Shown here: positions 26,716-35,297 of the stretch, piece by piece
Numbering within the stretch: the stretch's first letter is position 1
Layout: each line of letters opens with the position of its first letter
Source of the DNA: Gammaproteobacteria bacterium
GTDB lineage: Bacteria; Pseudomonadota; Gammaproteobacteria; Xanthomonadales; Wenzhouxiangellaceae
Reading direction: 5' to 3'
Assembly (NCBI GenBank): GCA_021772985.1
Contig: JAJFKX010000036.1
Span: 1-64,000 of the forward strand
Length of the DNA stretch: 64,000 nt
Translations under genes and position numbers: made by a program
The notes under the pieces: generated by a model
The model's input: the letters and a program-made list of their open reading frames with translations, nothing else
Told to the model about the DNA's origin: nothing
The model's database searches: none

Positions 26716-27468
26716 CTAAGCACTGCCAAGAATATTTAATTGTTGCAAACTCGCATAGGACTGTGCATCCATGCCGTGCTGCACTTCACTGATTTGTTGA
26801 GCATTTAAATAACACTGCCTGGATGTATCCAGTTCGCGGGCTCTGCGGCGCAGCCCGCTAATACGCTGATGCACATTTGCAGGCATATCCATACTCAGTT
26901 GGTCAAAAATGATCTCCAGTGGCTTATTGGTATTAAAAATATCCGAGTAGCTGACCGGAACAACAGGCAGGCCTGTATCGATCGCTTTCAAGGTTAGCTG
27001 AAGCGAACGATTCCAGTCGCTGACAGCTGCTTGATAGTTTCTATGCTGTGGCCAATTCCTGCCTTTTTCACAACGTGCCTGGTAGGAGGAGGCAACATCG
27101 ACCAGCTCGCGATAGATAAAAAACACTTTACAGTCGGGGAAGCCGGCGAATAATTGATCGTATACCAGATATAAATCCGGACATTTATCACCTATGTAAG
27201 TGCAGCTATCATATTTTTGCGCAATCTGGGTATCGAACTGATGAAACGGTTCGAAATCATGGTAAAAAGTATCGCCTGGCTCGACATTTAAAAAACGCTG
27301 TTTACCGAAATGCTCAGCTGATAATTCAAACTTGCCTGGGAGAACCAGCCGACCATAACGTTCCATGCCCATAACAATCTGCCGATGGGCAGTAAATAAA
27401 TGCGTGAATGCGGTAGTGCCGGAGCGGGCACATCCGCAAATAAACAAAAACTGCTTGTTGCTGGGCAT
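26716..27468 (-). CDS. Sulfotransferase-family protein
   Basis: The start at 27468 (MPSNKQFLFICGCARSG) is chosen because sulfotransferases begin just before this PAPS-binding loop; the longer open frame adds a 72-residue low-similarity extension. The 250-residue product has the 5' phosphosulfate loop CGCARSGTTAF (about residues 10-20) and a 3' phosphate site around FFIYRELVDVASSYQARC. It would transfer sulfate from PAPS to a hydroxyl or amino group. The acceptor is unknown. It converges on the M1 aminopeptidase gene. Confidence 0.85.
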   Translation of the reverse strand: MPSNKQFLFICGCARSGTTAFTHLFTAHRQIVMGMERYGRLVLPGKFELSAEHFGKQRFLNVEPGDTFYHDFEPFHQFDTQIAQKYDSCTYIGDKCPDLYLVYDQLFAGFPDCKVFFIYRELVDVASSYQARCEKGRNWPQHRNYQAAVSDWNRSLQLTLKAIDTGLPVVPVSYSDIFNTNKPLEIIFDQLSMDMPANVHQRISGLRRRARELDTSRQCYLNAQQISEVQHGMDAQSYASLQQLNILGSA

Positions 27469-27620
27469 GGTCAAATCGGCCGCTAAAAAAGAGCCACAGA
27501 TTATACCGGCTGGAATCCTGGCAAAGCTAAGGCAGTCAGTTGAGCGGTCTTTGCTTTGACCAAGAGCAGGTTTAATAGGTATGGTTGGCAACCCATGAAT
27601 ATAGCGTCGGAGAATTATCG

Positions 27621-29015
27621 ATGGACCTGAGTCCGGAAAATAAATACAAAAAAATTCAGTGCTGGCTGGCTGTTGCTGTTTCACTGTGCATTCTGAGCAC
27701 TGGATGTTTGGCCCAGGGGGCTGATAGTCATTGGGATCAGGGCAGGGTGATTGAAAGTGGCTTATCCGTGTTACCGATGCGTGAGCGGATTGAGCCGGAA
27801 AATAATATGCTCCAGCACCGTCTGGATGAACTGCTGCCGGGGTTGATGCAGGAAACCGGTATCGATATGTGGTTAGTGCTGGCGCGTGAATACGCTGAAG
27901 ACCCGGTGTATTTCAGCCTGGTGCCACAACCCGGTTTTGCTGCCCGGCGCACTACCATGCTGATTTTTCACCGCCATGCTGATGGCAGCGTGGACCGTTT
28001 GACGGTCAACCGCTACCCATTAGGCGAACCTTATGAATCAGTTTGGTCGGGAGGTGAACTGGATGCCCAATGGCAGGCGTTGGGCGAATTGATAGCCGAA
28101 CGAAATCCTGGCGCAATCGGCATCAATGTTTCACGTCACTGGCCGGTAGCTGATGGTTTGACCCGGGGTTTGCATCAGCGTTTGCTGGAAGTGTTGCCTG
28201 ATGATTTTGAACAACGCCTGACTTCAGCCGAGGAGTTGGTGATTCGCTGGGTGGAAACCAGAACGGAGCCGGAATTGGCGGTTTATCCGCAAGTGGTGTC
28301 GCTGGCCAGGATGGTCATCGGTGAAGCTTTTTCCAATCAGGTTATAACCCCTGGTGTTACCAGTACTGCGGATGTGGCCTGGTATATCAGACAGCGTTTT
28401 GCGGAGCTGGATCTGCCCATCTGGTTTATGCCTTACGTCAATCTGCAACGCCAGGGACAGGAATGTGCTGCAGACAACCCTTTCTGTGGTAGCTCGGGAG
28501 TCATCCAGCCGGGTGATGTGCTGCATACCGATGTGGGTATCTGTTATCTAAAGCTATGCACCGACACCCAGGAAATGGCTTATGTGCTGAGATTGGGTGA
28601 ACAGCAAGTCCCCAGCGGCCTGCGCCAGGCGCTGCGGGTTGGTAACCGCTGGCAGGATCACCTGACTGGTGCATTTGTAACCGGGCGCAGCGGCAATAAA
28701 ATTCTGGCGGAAACGCAGCGGCAGGCTGAGGCTGAAGGCATTCGGTCAAGTACCTACACTCATCCATTGGGTTTTTTCGGACATGCACCAGGTCCTACTA
28801 TCGGGATGTGGGATAACCAGAAAGAAACCCCCATTCGAGGCGACTGGGCGTTATATCCCAATACCGGTTACGCCATTGAAGGCAATATCAAAGCAGCAGT
28901 ATCCGAGTGGGGTGATCAGCTGGTGCAGATCAAGCTGGAGCAGAGCGCGGTGTTTGACGGCAATCAGGTCCAGTATCTGGCCGGGCGTCAAACCCAATGG
29001 CATGTGGTGAAATAA
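27621..29015 (+). CDS. Secreted M24-family metallopeptidase-like protein
   Basis: Translation from the ATG at 27621, which has a GGAG site; a TTG twelve codons earlier lacks one. The product has a signal peptide, possibly a lipoprotein (LSTGC near residue 29). An N-terminal creatinase-like domain (residues 60-200) is followed by the pita-bread M24 domain. Metal ligands can be located: two Asp in the HTDVGICYLKLCTD stretch, His in GFFGHAPGP, and Glu in YAIEGNIK and IKLEQS. It may be a periplasmic Xaa-Pro peptidase or a non-peptidase relative. A MITE-like element begins four bases after the stop. Confidence 0.88.
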   Translation: MDLSPENKYKKIQCWLAVAVSLCILSTGCLAQGADSHWDQGRVIESGLSVLPMRERIEPENNMLQHRLDELLPGLMQETGIDMWLVLAREYAEDPVYFSLVPQPGFAARRTTMLIFHRHADGSVDRLTVNRYPLGEPYESVWSGGELDAQWQALGELIAERNPGAIGINVSRHWPVADGLTRGLHQRLLEVLPDDFEQRLTSAEELVIRWVETRTEPELAVYPQVVSLARMVIGEAFSNQVITPGVTSTADVAWYIRQRFAELDLPIWFMPYVNLQRQGQECAADNPFCGSSGVIQPGDVLHTDVGICYLKLCTDTQEMAYVLRLGEQQVPSGLRQALRVGNRWQDHLTGAFVTGRSGNKILAETQRQAEAEGIRSSTYTHPLGFFGHAPGPTIGMWDNQKETPIRGDWALYPNTGYAIEGNIKAAVSEWGDQLVQIKLEQSAVFDGNQVQYLAGRQTQWHVVK

Positions 29016-29019
29016 ATGA

Positions 29020-29288
29020 CTAGTACTCTATCCATCTAATAATAACGGGTTCAGCGTTGCTGTGCTGTTTCGCCACCAGGCACAGCCCGCCGACAATGGC
29101 CAGCCATTATCAAGGGCTGTAACACCGTGGCGGAGCAGCACAGCAGCGCCCTTGGGGTGGATTTGTCAGCACCCGTGGACTGCGTTGCGATGGTTGGCAA
29201 GGGCCTAACCATTACCGGCCAATCGCGCCTTGCCACGAGCACTGACAAACCCACTGAACCCGTGACTATTAGATGGATAGAGTACTAG
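29020..29288. mobile_element. 269-bp MITE-like element with 35-bp inverted ends
   Basis: Bases 29020-29054 and 29254-29288 are inverted copies with 33 of 35 matches, beginning CTAGTACTCTATCCATCTAA. The interior is non-coding and GC-rich, with additional partial dyads. Both ends start with CTAG, as in the element at 17234, although the rest differs. The right end lies immediately before the ribosome site of the next gene, so insertion has replaced that gene's native upstream region or supplies its promoter. Confidence 0.82.
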
Positions 29289-29299
29289 AGGTAAGTTCC

Positions 29300-29680
29300 A
29301 TGCACAAAAGTAAACTGGCAGGTTTTGTGGTTGACTGCCGGACTGATAATTTACAGTCGGCAGCCGAGTTTTGGGCTGCGGCTCTGGGTATGCAAACGCA
29401 ACCGTTGCCGGGTCAGGAGGGCGAAAAATATATCCAGTTGCTGGATCCAAGTGACCGGTTGCACATCGAAGTTCAATCAGTCGAGCACTCCAGCCGGGTG
29501 CACCTGGATATTGAAACCGATGACATTGAAGCAGAAGTGAAAAGACTGGAAGCATTGGGCGCCAGACAAATATCCAGTGTTAATACCTGGTGTGTGATGG
29601 AAGCGCCAACCGGCCAGCGGTTTTGTGTGGTGCGGCCGGAATCAGAGGCGTTTGCCGCTCAGGCAAAGCAATGGGATTAA
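29300..29680 (+). CDS. VOC-family (glyoxalase-like) protein
   Basis: ATG at 29300 follows AGAGGTAA, and this start leaves the MITE-like element just upstream intact. The 126-residue product has one VOC unit pair: LAGFVVDCRTDNLQSAAEFW, VHLDIETDDIEAEVKRLEALGA and CVMEAPTGQRFCVVRP. It belongs to the glyoxalase-like branch found near stress genes. Substrate unknown. Confidence 0.88.
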   Translation: MHKSKLAGFVVDCRTDNLQSAAEFWAAALGMQTQPLPGQEGEKYIQLLDPSDRLHIEVQSVEHSSRVHLDIETDDIEAEVKRLEALGARQISSVNTWCVMEAPTGQRFCVVRPESEAFAAQAKQWD

Positions 29681-29711
29681 GCAGTGACTGCGATATTTAA
29701 ACAACGGCCAA

Positions 29712-30401
29712 TTACCTGCAAAGCTGATAAAAACCCATATCCAGGTGCAAGTGATCATGGTGCAGACTGTTGTAATCCGGACCCAGTACGGTAGAGAAAT
29801 AACGGCATGCACTGCCTTGCAGTGCGTGTAAGAAACGAGACTCTGTGGAGTTTTTATTCCAATGATGCTGGATACTGATATCGGTGCCGTCGGCTAGCAC
29901 AAACCCGGCAATATCAATGGCATTGGCCAGCGCGTGTTCGGAACGGCGGCCTTTGCTGGCGTTGTTAATATTGCGGCATGCGTAGCTGCCGAAATGTCTT
30001 ACCTGGCTAATATCCTGGCCAAACATTCGGCGTGCCAGCGGGCGCAGTTCATGCCGTTCCCAGATAGCCAGTGCTACCAGTGCCGGACAGGTCAGGCTAA
30101 TATCTCCTCCATAAGACACCGTAGACTGCTGTAATTTCACAGCATCAAAAAAGCCACAATTTTTTCCGGTTTCACGATCAACCAATGGTTGATATTTCAG
30201 GTCACTGTTGTATAACGTTTTTAAGCATAGTCGGGGGCTGTTATTGATCCGCCTCAATTTGAATGAAGTGGCCAGTCCGGGTGGTTCAGCGATTGACAGG
30301 GGTGCAAACGGATCATGCTGATCCGGTAATTGATAACGCACGACATAAAAACCAGCTGCGATCAACAGTAGCAGGCCAAATATCATTAAGCGTTTGTGCA
30401 T
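29712..30401 (-). CDS. Extensin-like (DUF882-type) peptidoglycan-associated protein
   Basis: A 229-residue protein with an N-terminal signal anchor (LMIFGLLLLIAAGFYVV). The C-terminal half has the extensin-like C domain: YACRNIN, then SEHALANAIDIAGF and HHDHLHLD, the His/Asp zinc arrangement of M15-type peptidases. It probably acts on cell-wall peptides in the periplasm. It converges on the VOC gene, with 31 bases between stops. Confidence 0.9.
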   Translation of the reverse strand: MHKRLMIFGLLLLIAAGFYVVRYQLPDQHDPFAPLSIAEPPGLATSFKLRRINNSPRLCLKTLYNSDLKYQPLVDRETGKNCGFFDAVKLQQSTVSYGGDISLTCPALVALAIWERHELRPLARRMFGQDISQVRHFGSYACRNINNASKGRRSEHALANAIDIAGFVLADGTDISIQHHWNKNSTESRFLHALQGSACRYFSTVLGPDYNSLHHDHLHLDMGFYQLCR

Positions 30402-30475
30402 TACCGGTAAGTAGTTAGTACCATGTCGGTGGTAAGACCAGCCAATAGATCAATTAATTCATCTCTGGACTTAAA

Positions 30476-31204
30476 TTGAGCAAGCCATTAATCATTCATT
30501 GCTGTTATCACAAATGCCTTACCGTGTATTTTTATCGGGTCATGCAAAAGGTTGCTTCAGTTTTTGAAATGCACTGCCAGTATTTCAATTGGAATGAAAC
30601 ACTGGATTCCCAAATCGATATGCTGATCATTCCGCATAGTCAGGTGGATTTCAAGCTGCTGCCGGATTATGTGGGTACACACATAATCCGTGATCCTCGA
30701 GATTTATTGATATCAGCCTATTTTTACCATTTGCGAACCGACGAAGAATGGTGCGCCAAACCGAACCCGGCTCACATCAGCCGACCGGCTGATGTTTCCT
30801 ACCAGCAACATTTACGAAATCTGGATCAGGAACAGGGATTAATCTATGAATTAAACCATGTGGCTGGAAAAATGACGGCGTTAATGGGGCAGTGGGATTA
30901 CCACAATAAAAAAATGTTTGAATTACGTTTTGAAGATGTCATTGGCAATGAGCGAGATACATTCAGGCAGGTATTCAAATGGTATGGATTTACCGGAGAC
31001 AAATTGGAGCAAGCTGTTGAGATAGGAGAAAGTCTGGCATTGAACAAGGTCAGCGAGAGTGATAAAAAATTTCAACATGCACGACCAGGCAGCCGAATCG
31101 GGCAATGGGAAGATTTCTTTACGCCGAAAATAAAAGAGGACTTCAAACGCCGGTTTGGTGAGGTATTAATTAAATTGGGTTATGTGCAGGATAATCATTG
31201 GTAA
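30476..31204 (+). CDS. Sulfotransferase-domain protein
   Basis: The most likely start is TTG at 30476, because family similarity begins at SKPLIIHCCYHKC; the first ATG would remove this loop. The 242-residue product carries the 3'-phosphate-binding segment THIIRDPRDLLISAYFYH (about residues 69-86) and a C-terminal KI-x-FKRRFGEVL helix typical of small sulfotransferases. The N-terminal loop CCYHKCLTVY departs from the usual SGTT form. Two sulfotransferase genes within 4 kb suggest sulfated surface molecules. Confidence 0.75.
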   Translation: MSKPLIIHCCYHKCLTVYFYRVMQKVASVFEMHCQYFNWNETLDSQIDMLIIPHSQVDFKLLPDYVGTHIIRDPRDLLISAYFYHLRTDEEWCAKPNPAHISRPADVSYQQHLRNLDQEQGLIYELNHVAGKMTALMGQWDYHNKKMFELRFEDVIGNERDTFRQVFKWYGFTGDKLEQAVEIGESLALNKVSESDKKFQHARPGSRIGQWEDFFTPKIKEDFKRRFGEVLIKLGYVQDNHW

Positions 31205-31226
31205 CACCGGCAACTTCGTTTAATTG

Positions 31227-31865
31227 TTATTCAATAGACTTGCCGGGAGCCCAGAAATACCACCCAAACAATCTAAGAAAAATCCAGTAGGTATAAGCCT
31301 GAATCAAGTTGGCGTGATGCTCTCCTGCTATTGCAACCAGCCGCCAAACTTTATCAGCCTTAGCTCGAGACATTGATTTAGGGAACCTCTGATTTAATCA
31401 GGCATGGCCGCGTTACTGCCCGAAATGCGTCAAGACAAGGCGTCGTTGTGCAGTGCAATAGCTGGCCTATTGCCAAGCAACGCAACGCAGGATTGGCGCA
31501 TTTCGAGCGTAACCCCTTGGGGAGCAGTCGTTTTTTTCGCATGACAGCACTTTTTAAACTTGACGTAGCCCGCTATGCCTGCGTTCAAAAAGACACTGTC
31601 CTGCACAAAAAATGACTCGCTCGCGGTCATGCCTGATTAAATCAGAGGTTCCCTAGATTTATACAAATGATCATGCACTACACCGGCAATATCGACTTTC
31701 GACCAGCGCACAACAAACCGTGCGAACCAGTACTCTATCCAGTGGCACAGTAATATGCTGACCATCGACAGCAACACTTAGGTCGCACAAAAGTTGCCGT
31801 TTACCATTGGTCAGCCGTTCGGTTCTCAACGGCAGGTCGATTATGCAGGTTGCTAGTGTTGCCAT
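31227..31865 (-). pseudogene. DUF1353 gene split by a MITE and an internal deletion
   Basis: The N-terminal part (31865 to about 31740) reads MATLATCIIDLPLRTERL to HITVPLD. After a short frame change the next part reads FARFVVRWSKVDIAGVVHD, the conserved DUF1353 segment. The 277-bp element at 31379-31655 then interrupts. Beyond it the same frame continues as SMSRAKADKVWRLVAIAGEH to FLRLFGWYFW and a stop at 31227. Removing the element with one target copy joins HDHLYK to SMSRAK in frame. The separate frame change near 31729-31741 is accompanied by loss of some ten to fifteen expected residues, so the gene is doubly broken. Confidence 0.85.
31379..31655. mobile_element. 277-bp MITE with 28-bp perfect inverted ends and 4-bp duplication
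   Basis: Bases 31379-31406 and 31628-31655 are exact inverted copies beginning TAGGGAACCTCTGATTTAAT. The element is flanked by GATT at 31375-31378 and 31656-31659, a 4-bp target duplication. No gene is inside. The insertion splits a DUF1353 gene and its removal restores the frame, which fixes the borders. A related short segment (TTAyTGCCCGAAATGC) occurs at 31413 and again at 61815, suggesting other relics. Confidence 0.93.
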
Positions 31866-31909
31866 ATCTTCCCCATGTAATTAAACAAAACTGAAAAGCA
31901 AACGGCTGT

Positions 31910-33010
31910 TCAGTTCGGTTGAATGACCAGTACGCCAATTTCCAATTGCGTTCCAGCACTTTCAGATACCAGTGACAAAGATAGTTCACCCGGTTGCTGA
32001 AACATCTCAGGTGGAATGTTGCTGGTAATCACGCCATTTGAGCTATGCGTTTTAAACGATTGTTCATTTACCGATAAGCGGGTATCAGCTGGGGCACAGT
32101 CAATATCGATCCAGACACCCATGCTGCCGTCTTTTTGCGGGTGCTTGGCCACCCCTGCCGTGGTTTGCCTGGACCCCCAGTTTTTAACTTTGCAGAATGC
32201 CGGGTTTTCAGCTGCGACAGTGGTTTCAAGTTCATTGGCTGCAGCTTCTGTTACCACAAAATTGCCGACATGTTGCCAGCTATTGCTCATGTCATCGTGC
32301 AAGGTGATCGGGTATTCTCCCGGCTGGCTGAACAATTGCTGTTGAAACTCACGCTGCCCCTGGAAGCTGGCAACCAATACCCGGTTTTCGCGGTAGGTGG
32401 TGAACAACCGGCGATTATTGATTTCGATTTGTGCCCAGCGCGGGGCGTTATCAGCATCAAACCACAACGCACTGAATCCCTCGCCAAAGCTGTTGGGTAA
32501 AGTGCCGGCGGTAGTGGTGCGCGGACCCCAGTTGGCTATTTTTACAATCTGTTGTTCAATCGGTGCTTGAGCGATGGCGCCGGCTGACACGCCGGCGGTT
32601 TTGAACCGCAATACTGCTACCAGTGCTTCGGTCCTGGTCAGTTGCCAGTTTTGCACTGCCAGTAACGCAGCAGCGGCGAAATCCTGCTGAATGCTTTGCT
32701 GCAGCTGTTCACTGAATTGTGCAGCAGGCACCGGGCCATCGGCGGGTAATTGTAATCGGGAACGTAATTGTTGTGTCAGGTCCACAATCGGCTGGTCATA
32801 ATCCGGGTGCTCGACAATGATCCATTCACCCAGTACGCCTGCACCGCCCAATGCAGCAAGTAACTGATCGGCATCCGCCCCTAAGCCGCTGGCATGCATC
32901 ATGGGTTGCTGCATGCTTGTCCATTTCCACCAGCCACCGGCAAGCAATGCGGCCCCGGCAATTCCACCGGAGGTATAACGAATAAATTGCCGGCGGCCAG
33001 GGTTGCTCAT
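31910..33010 (-). CDS. Tat-exported partner of GMC oxidoreductase with two repeat domains
   Basis: ATG at 33010 overlaps the TGA of the GMC gene (TGATG). The 366-residue protein opens with a twin-arginine signal, GRRQFIRY, then an Ala/Gly-rich hydrophobic stretch. An N-terminal helical region (residues 45-150) resembles the small subunit of membrane GMC dehydrogenases. Two related domains follow: KIANWGPRTTTAG (about 160) and KVKNWGSRQTTAG (about 272), each continuing with an ALW or GVW strand and a FQQPGE-like loop. These look like Ig/IPT-like folds. It is likely to help export or anchor the flavoenzyme, carrying it across folded by the Tat pathway. Confidence 0.78.
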   Translation of the reverse strand: MSNPGRRQFIRYTSGGIAGAALLAGGWWKWTSMQQPMMHASGLGADADQLLAALGGAGVLGEWIIVEHPDYDQPIVDLTQQLRSRLQLPADGPVPAAQFSEQLQQSIQQDFAAAALLAVQNWQLTRTEALVAVLRFKTAGVSAGAIAQAPIEQQIVKIANWGPRTTTAGTLPNSFGEGFSALWFDADNAPRWAQIEINNRRLFTTYRENRVLVASFQGQREFQQQLFSQPGEYPITLHDDMSNSWQHVGNFVVTEAAANELETTVAAENPAFCKVKNWGSRQTTAGVAKHPQKDGSMGVWIDIDCAPADTRLSVNEQSFKTHSSNGVITSNIPPEMFQQPGELSLSLVSESAGTQLEIGVLVIQPN

Positions 33011-34473
33011 CAATGGGTTCCCGTGGCAGTCAGGTGGGCGGCAAGACGGTGCGCCAGCGCGACAATGGTCATGGTGGGGTTGGAATAACCAAAACTGGGG
33101 AACACTGCTGAACCGGCAACGTAGAGATTGTCTGTTCCAAATACTTTCAGGTTTCTATCGACCACGCCATCAGCGGCGTGTTCAGCCATTCTGGCAGTGC
33201 CCATATGGTGTGCGGTACCGCTAGCAGAGCGGCGCCGCAGCTTCGTATCGAGGGGTTTAAGTTGACCGCGGCCCAGGCCCAAGCGGCCAATCTCATGGGT
33301 GAACCTGGTAAAAATGCTCTGCGCCGACTGGTAATCGCGTGGGTCAATTTCCCAGAATAACTTAATCCGTGGTAAGCCCAAAGCATCTGTTTGGGTGGAC
33401 AATTCCAAGCGGCTGTTCTCGTTGCTGCGCGGCTGCAGCACCATTTGTACTGTGTAACTCCAGGTATCACCTCCGAGAAATCCAAGTGCCTGATGGTTGG
33501 TATAACCGGGTGGTAATCGATTAGCAGCCGGGGTGATTTGCAGCATCATGCACGCATTTTGCCAAGCCTCTGATGTTAGTGCTTCCGGTGTTGGCGTAAT
33601 AATTGGCATGACCGGTCCGGTGCTGGATTCGGTGCGTTGATAAATGCGGTCCGCCTGTAGCTGCAGGATGCCCGGACGCAATCCGAAGTGGTCGGCAAAC
33701 CCACGGGCCAGTTTCGGGGAGTTGAGCCCGGCTGCCTGCCAGCCCTGTTGCTGCATCAGTAATAGATGACGCGCACTTTCCATACCGCCCATCGCAATAA
33801 CTACCCGATTGGCCTGGATGGTTATCTGTTGGCCATGTAATCCACCGACAGTAACCTTATTCAACCGGGTATCAGTGTGTTCATAACTTACTGCGGCAGC
33901 ATTCAGCAGGCATTCGATGCTATCGCTTTGCTCAATCGCGGATCGGTACTTGGTTCCAAAGCGTGTCGGTGGGCTGAAATGGAACAAACGGTTTTGAAAC
34001 CATTCATTGCCTGAGAAATCGATGAGTTTTTCCTGCAGCCCAGGTTCAAGACGCTTGGGGTCATAGTTATCATCTGGAATGTCCAGCCACTGATGAGCAG
34101 CCCGGTAATGCGACATCAGTTCGGGTTTATTAATCGGCCAGCCGGCCAGTCCTGCCTGCTGACGTGCAATAAAATCAATGGCATCCAATGGTCTGCACCA
34201 ACCACCCCAATGGCCGGATGTACCACCAAAATAACGCAGCCGCGTAGTCGACAAAGAATAGGGTGAACTGCCTTCTGAATCACCAGCGTACAAATCGAGT
34301 TCTGCTGCTGAAGAAGGCTCCAGCCCACCTGCTTCAGCCACAATGATATTCAGGTCCGGTGCCTTGGCGGCAGTTTCCAGTGCCACAGTGATGCCGGCTG
34401 GGCCGGCGCCAAGAATTAGCAGGTCACATTGACGGTTAGCTGAATGAGGGCCATCGGCCAAATTGGTGAACAT
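33010..34473 (-). CDS. GMC-family FAD oxidoreductase
   Basis: A 487-residue enzyme. The FAD-binding GAGPAGITVALE lies near residue 22, and RYFGGTSGHWGG near residue 82 is the GMC signature. The C-terminal segment has GTAHHMGTARM with the active-site His and LYVAGSAVFPSFGYSNPTMT. It should oxidise an alcohol or sugar group. It has no signal of its own and is translationally coupled to a Tat-signal protein, so co-export is inferred. The substrate is unknown. Confidence 0.92.
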   Translation of the reverse strand: MFTNLADGPHSANRQCDLLILGAGPAGITVALETAAKAPDLNIIVAEAGGLEPSSAAELDLYAGDSEGSSPYSLSTTRLRYFGGTSGHWGGWCRPLDAIDFIARQQAGLAGWPINKPELMSHYRAAHQWLDIPDDNYDPKRLEPGLQEKLIDFSGNEWFQNRLFHFSPPTRFGTKYRSAIEQSDSIECLLNAAAVSYEHTDTRLNKVTVGGLHGQQITIQANRVVIAMGGMESARHLLLMQQQGWQAAGLNSPKLARGFADHFGLRPGILQLQADRIYQRTESSTGPVMPIITPTPEALTSEAWQNACMMLQITPAANRLPPGYTNHQALGFLGGDTWSYTVQMVLQPRSNENSRLELSTQTDALGLPRIKLFWEIDPRDYQSAQSIFTRFTHEIGRLGLGRGQLKPLDTKLRRRSASGTAHHMGTARMAEHAADGVVDRNLKVFGTDNLYVAGSAVFPSFGYSNPTMTIVALAHRLAAHLTATGTH

Positions 34474-34578
34474 TGAAGCAGTACGAGTAAGTTTGGCAGA
34501 ACTCTAACACAAACTGCAGTTATTTCTGCAGCCGGAAGCTGCGACTCGTTAATTCACCGTATTAAAGCTGGAATGGCG

Positions 34579-35010
34579 TTATTCCAGTGTTTTGGTTAGC
34601 CAGTTGGCTTCAGATTTTGTCAGGTAACCGGGGATATCTTTGCGCCAGGTTTGAAGTACTGGTACAGAGTGGTTCAAATACAGTTTGCCCTGATGAATTT
34701 CCCAGGCTTGTGGATCAGTAGGCACCAGGTAGTCTTTGGATAAGCCATAAGCACAATAGCCACCGTATTGAGGCGAATATTTTTCCGGATCACCGACAAA
34801 CAGGTCACGGTTGGCGGTATTGGCAAAATACCAGGTGGCACCCTGATATTCAAAAGTGATATCACGCTGACCTTTGACGGGTTGTGCCTGATTAAAATAG
34901 GCAACCGGATCATACCCCCGGATGGCGCCGTCGTTGTTGCTGAAGATGGCTGGTTCCGCACAAACAACGTTAGCCAGCAACAGCATGCAGATGATCAGTA
35001 GCTTTCGCAT
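34579..35010 (-). CDS. Secreted YHS-domain protein
   Basis: A 143-residue protein with a signal peptide (cleavage near VCA-EP) and a YHS domain: GYDPVAYFNQAQPVKGQRDITF, FANTANRDLFVGDPEKYSPQYGGYC. YHS domains often bind metal, and secreted members are frequent next to metal or stress genes. Single gene, with a 105-base gap to the GMC gene. Confidence 0.9.
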   Translation of the reverse strand: MRKLLIICMLLLANVVCAEPAIFSNNDGAIRGYDPVAYFNQAQPVKGQRDITFEYQGATWYFANTANRDLFVGDPEKYSPQYGGYCAYGLSKDYLVPTDPQAWEIHQGKLYLNHSVPVLQTWRKDIPGYLTKSEANWLTKTLE

Positions 35011-35297
35011 AGTAATCCTTTAATAGTTTAATTTTTTTGTAGAATGGTTAATGACCGTGATTCATCAAAAAATCACACAACCATCTCCTAATCTCGATAT
35101 GTCGGCAATATGCTGGCAGTTTATCGAGCCTTATGGCTGCTGAAAAGGCATCGTTGGTTATTTATCCGTTGTTTTTGCTCAAATAGCAAGCAATTGACTG
35201 CGCAACAGCGAATTGACGGACTCAAAACGAACTTTACTATCTGCCATACGACCAGGCCCGACAGATTGCCAGTAACCGGTATAATGGTGGATTGATT
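35011..35297. other. Intergenic region before glmU
   Basis: 287 bases between divergent genes. No gene is convincing; the promoters of both the YHS gene and glmU-glmS should lie here. No clear consensus was identified. Confidence 0.4.
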
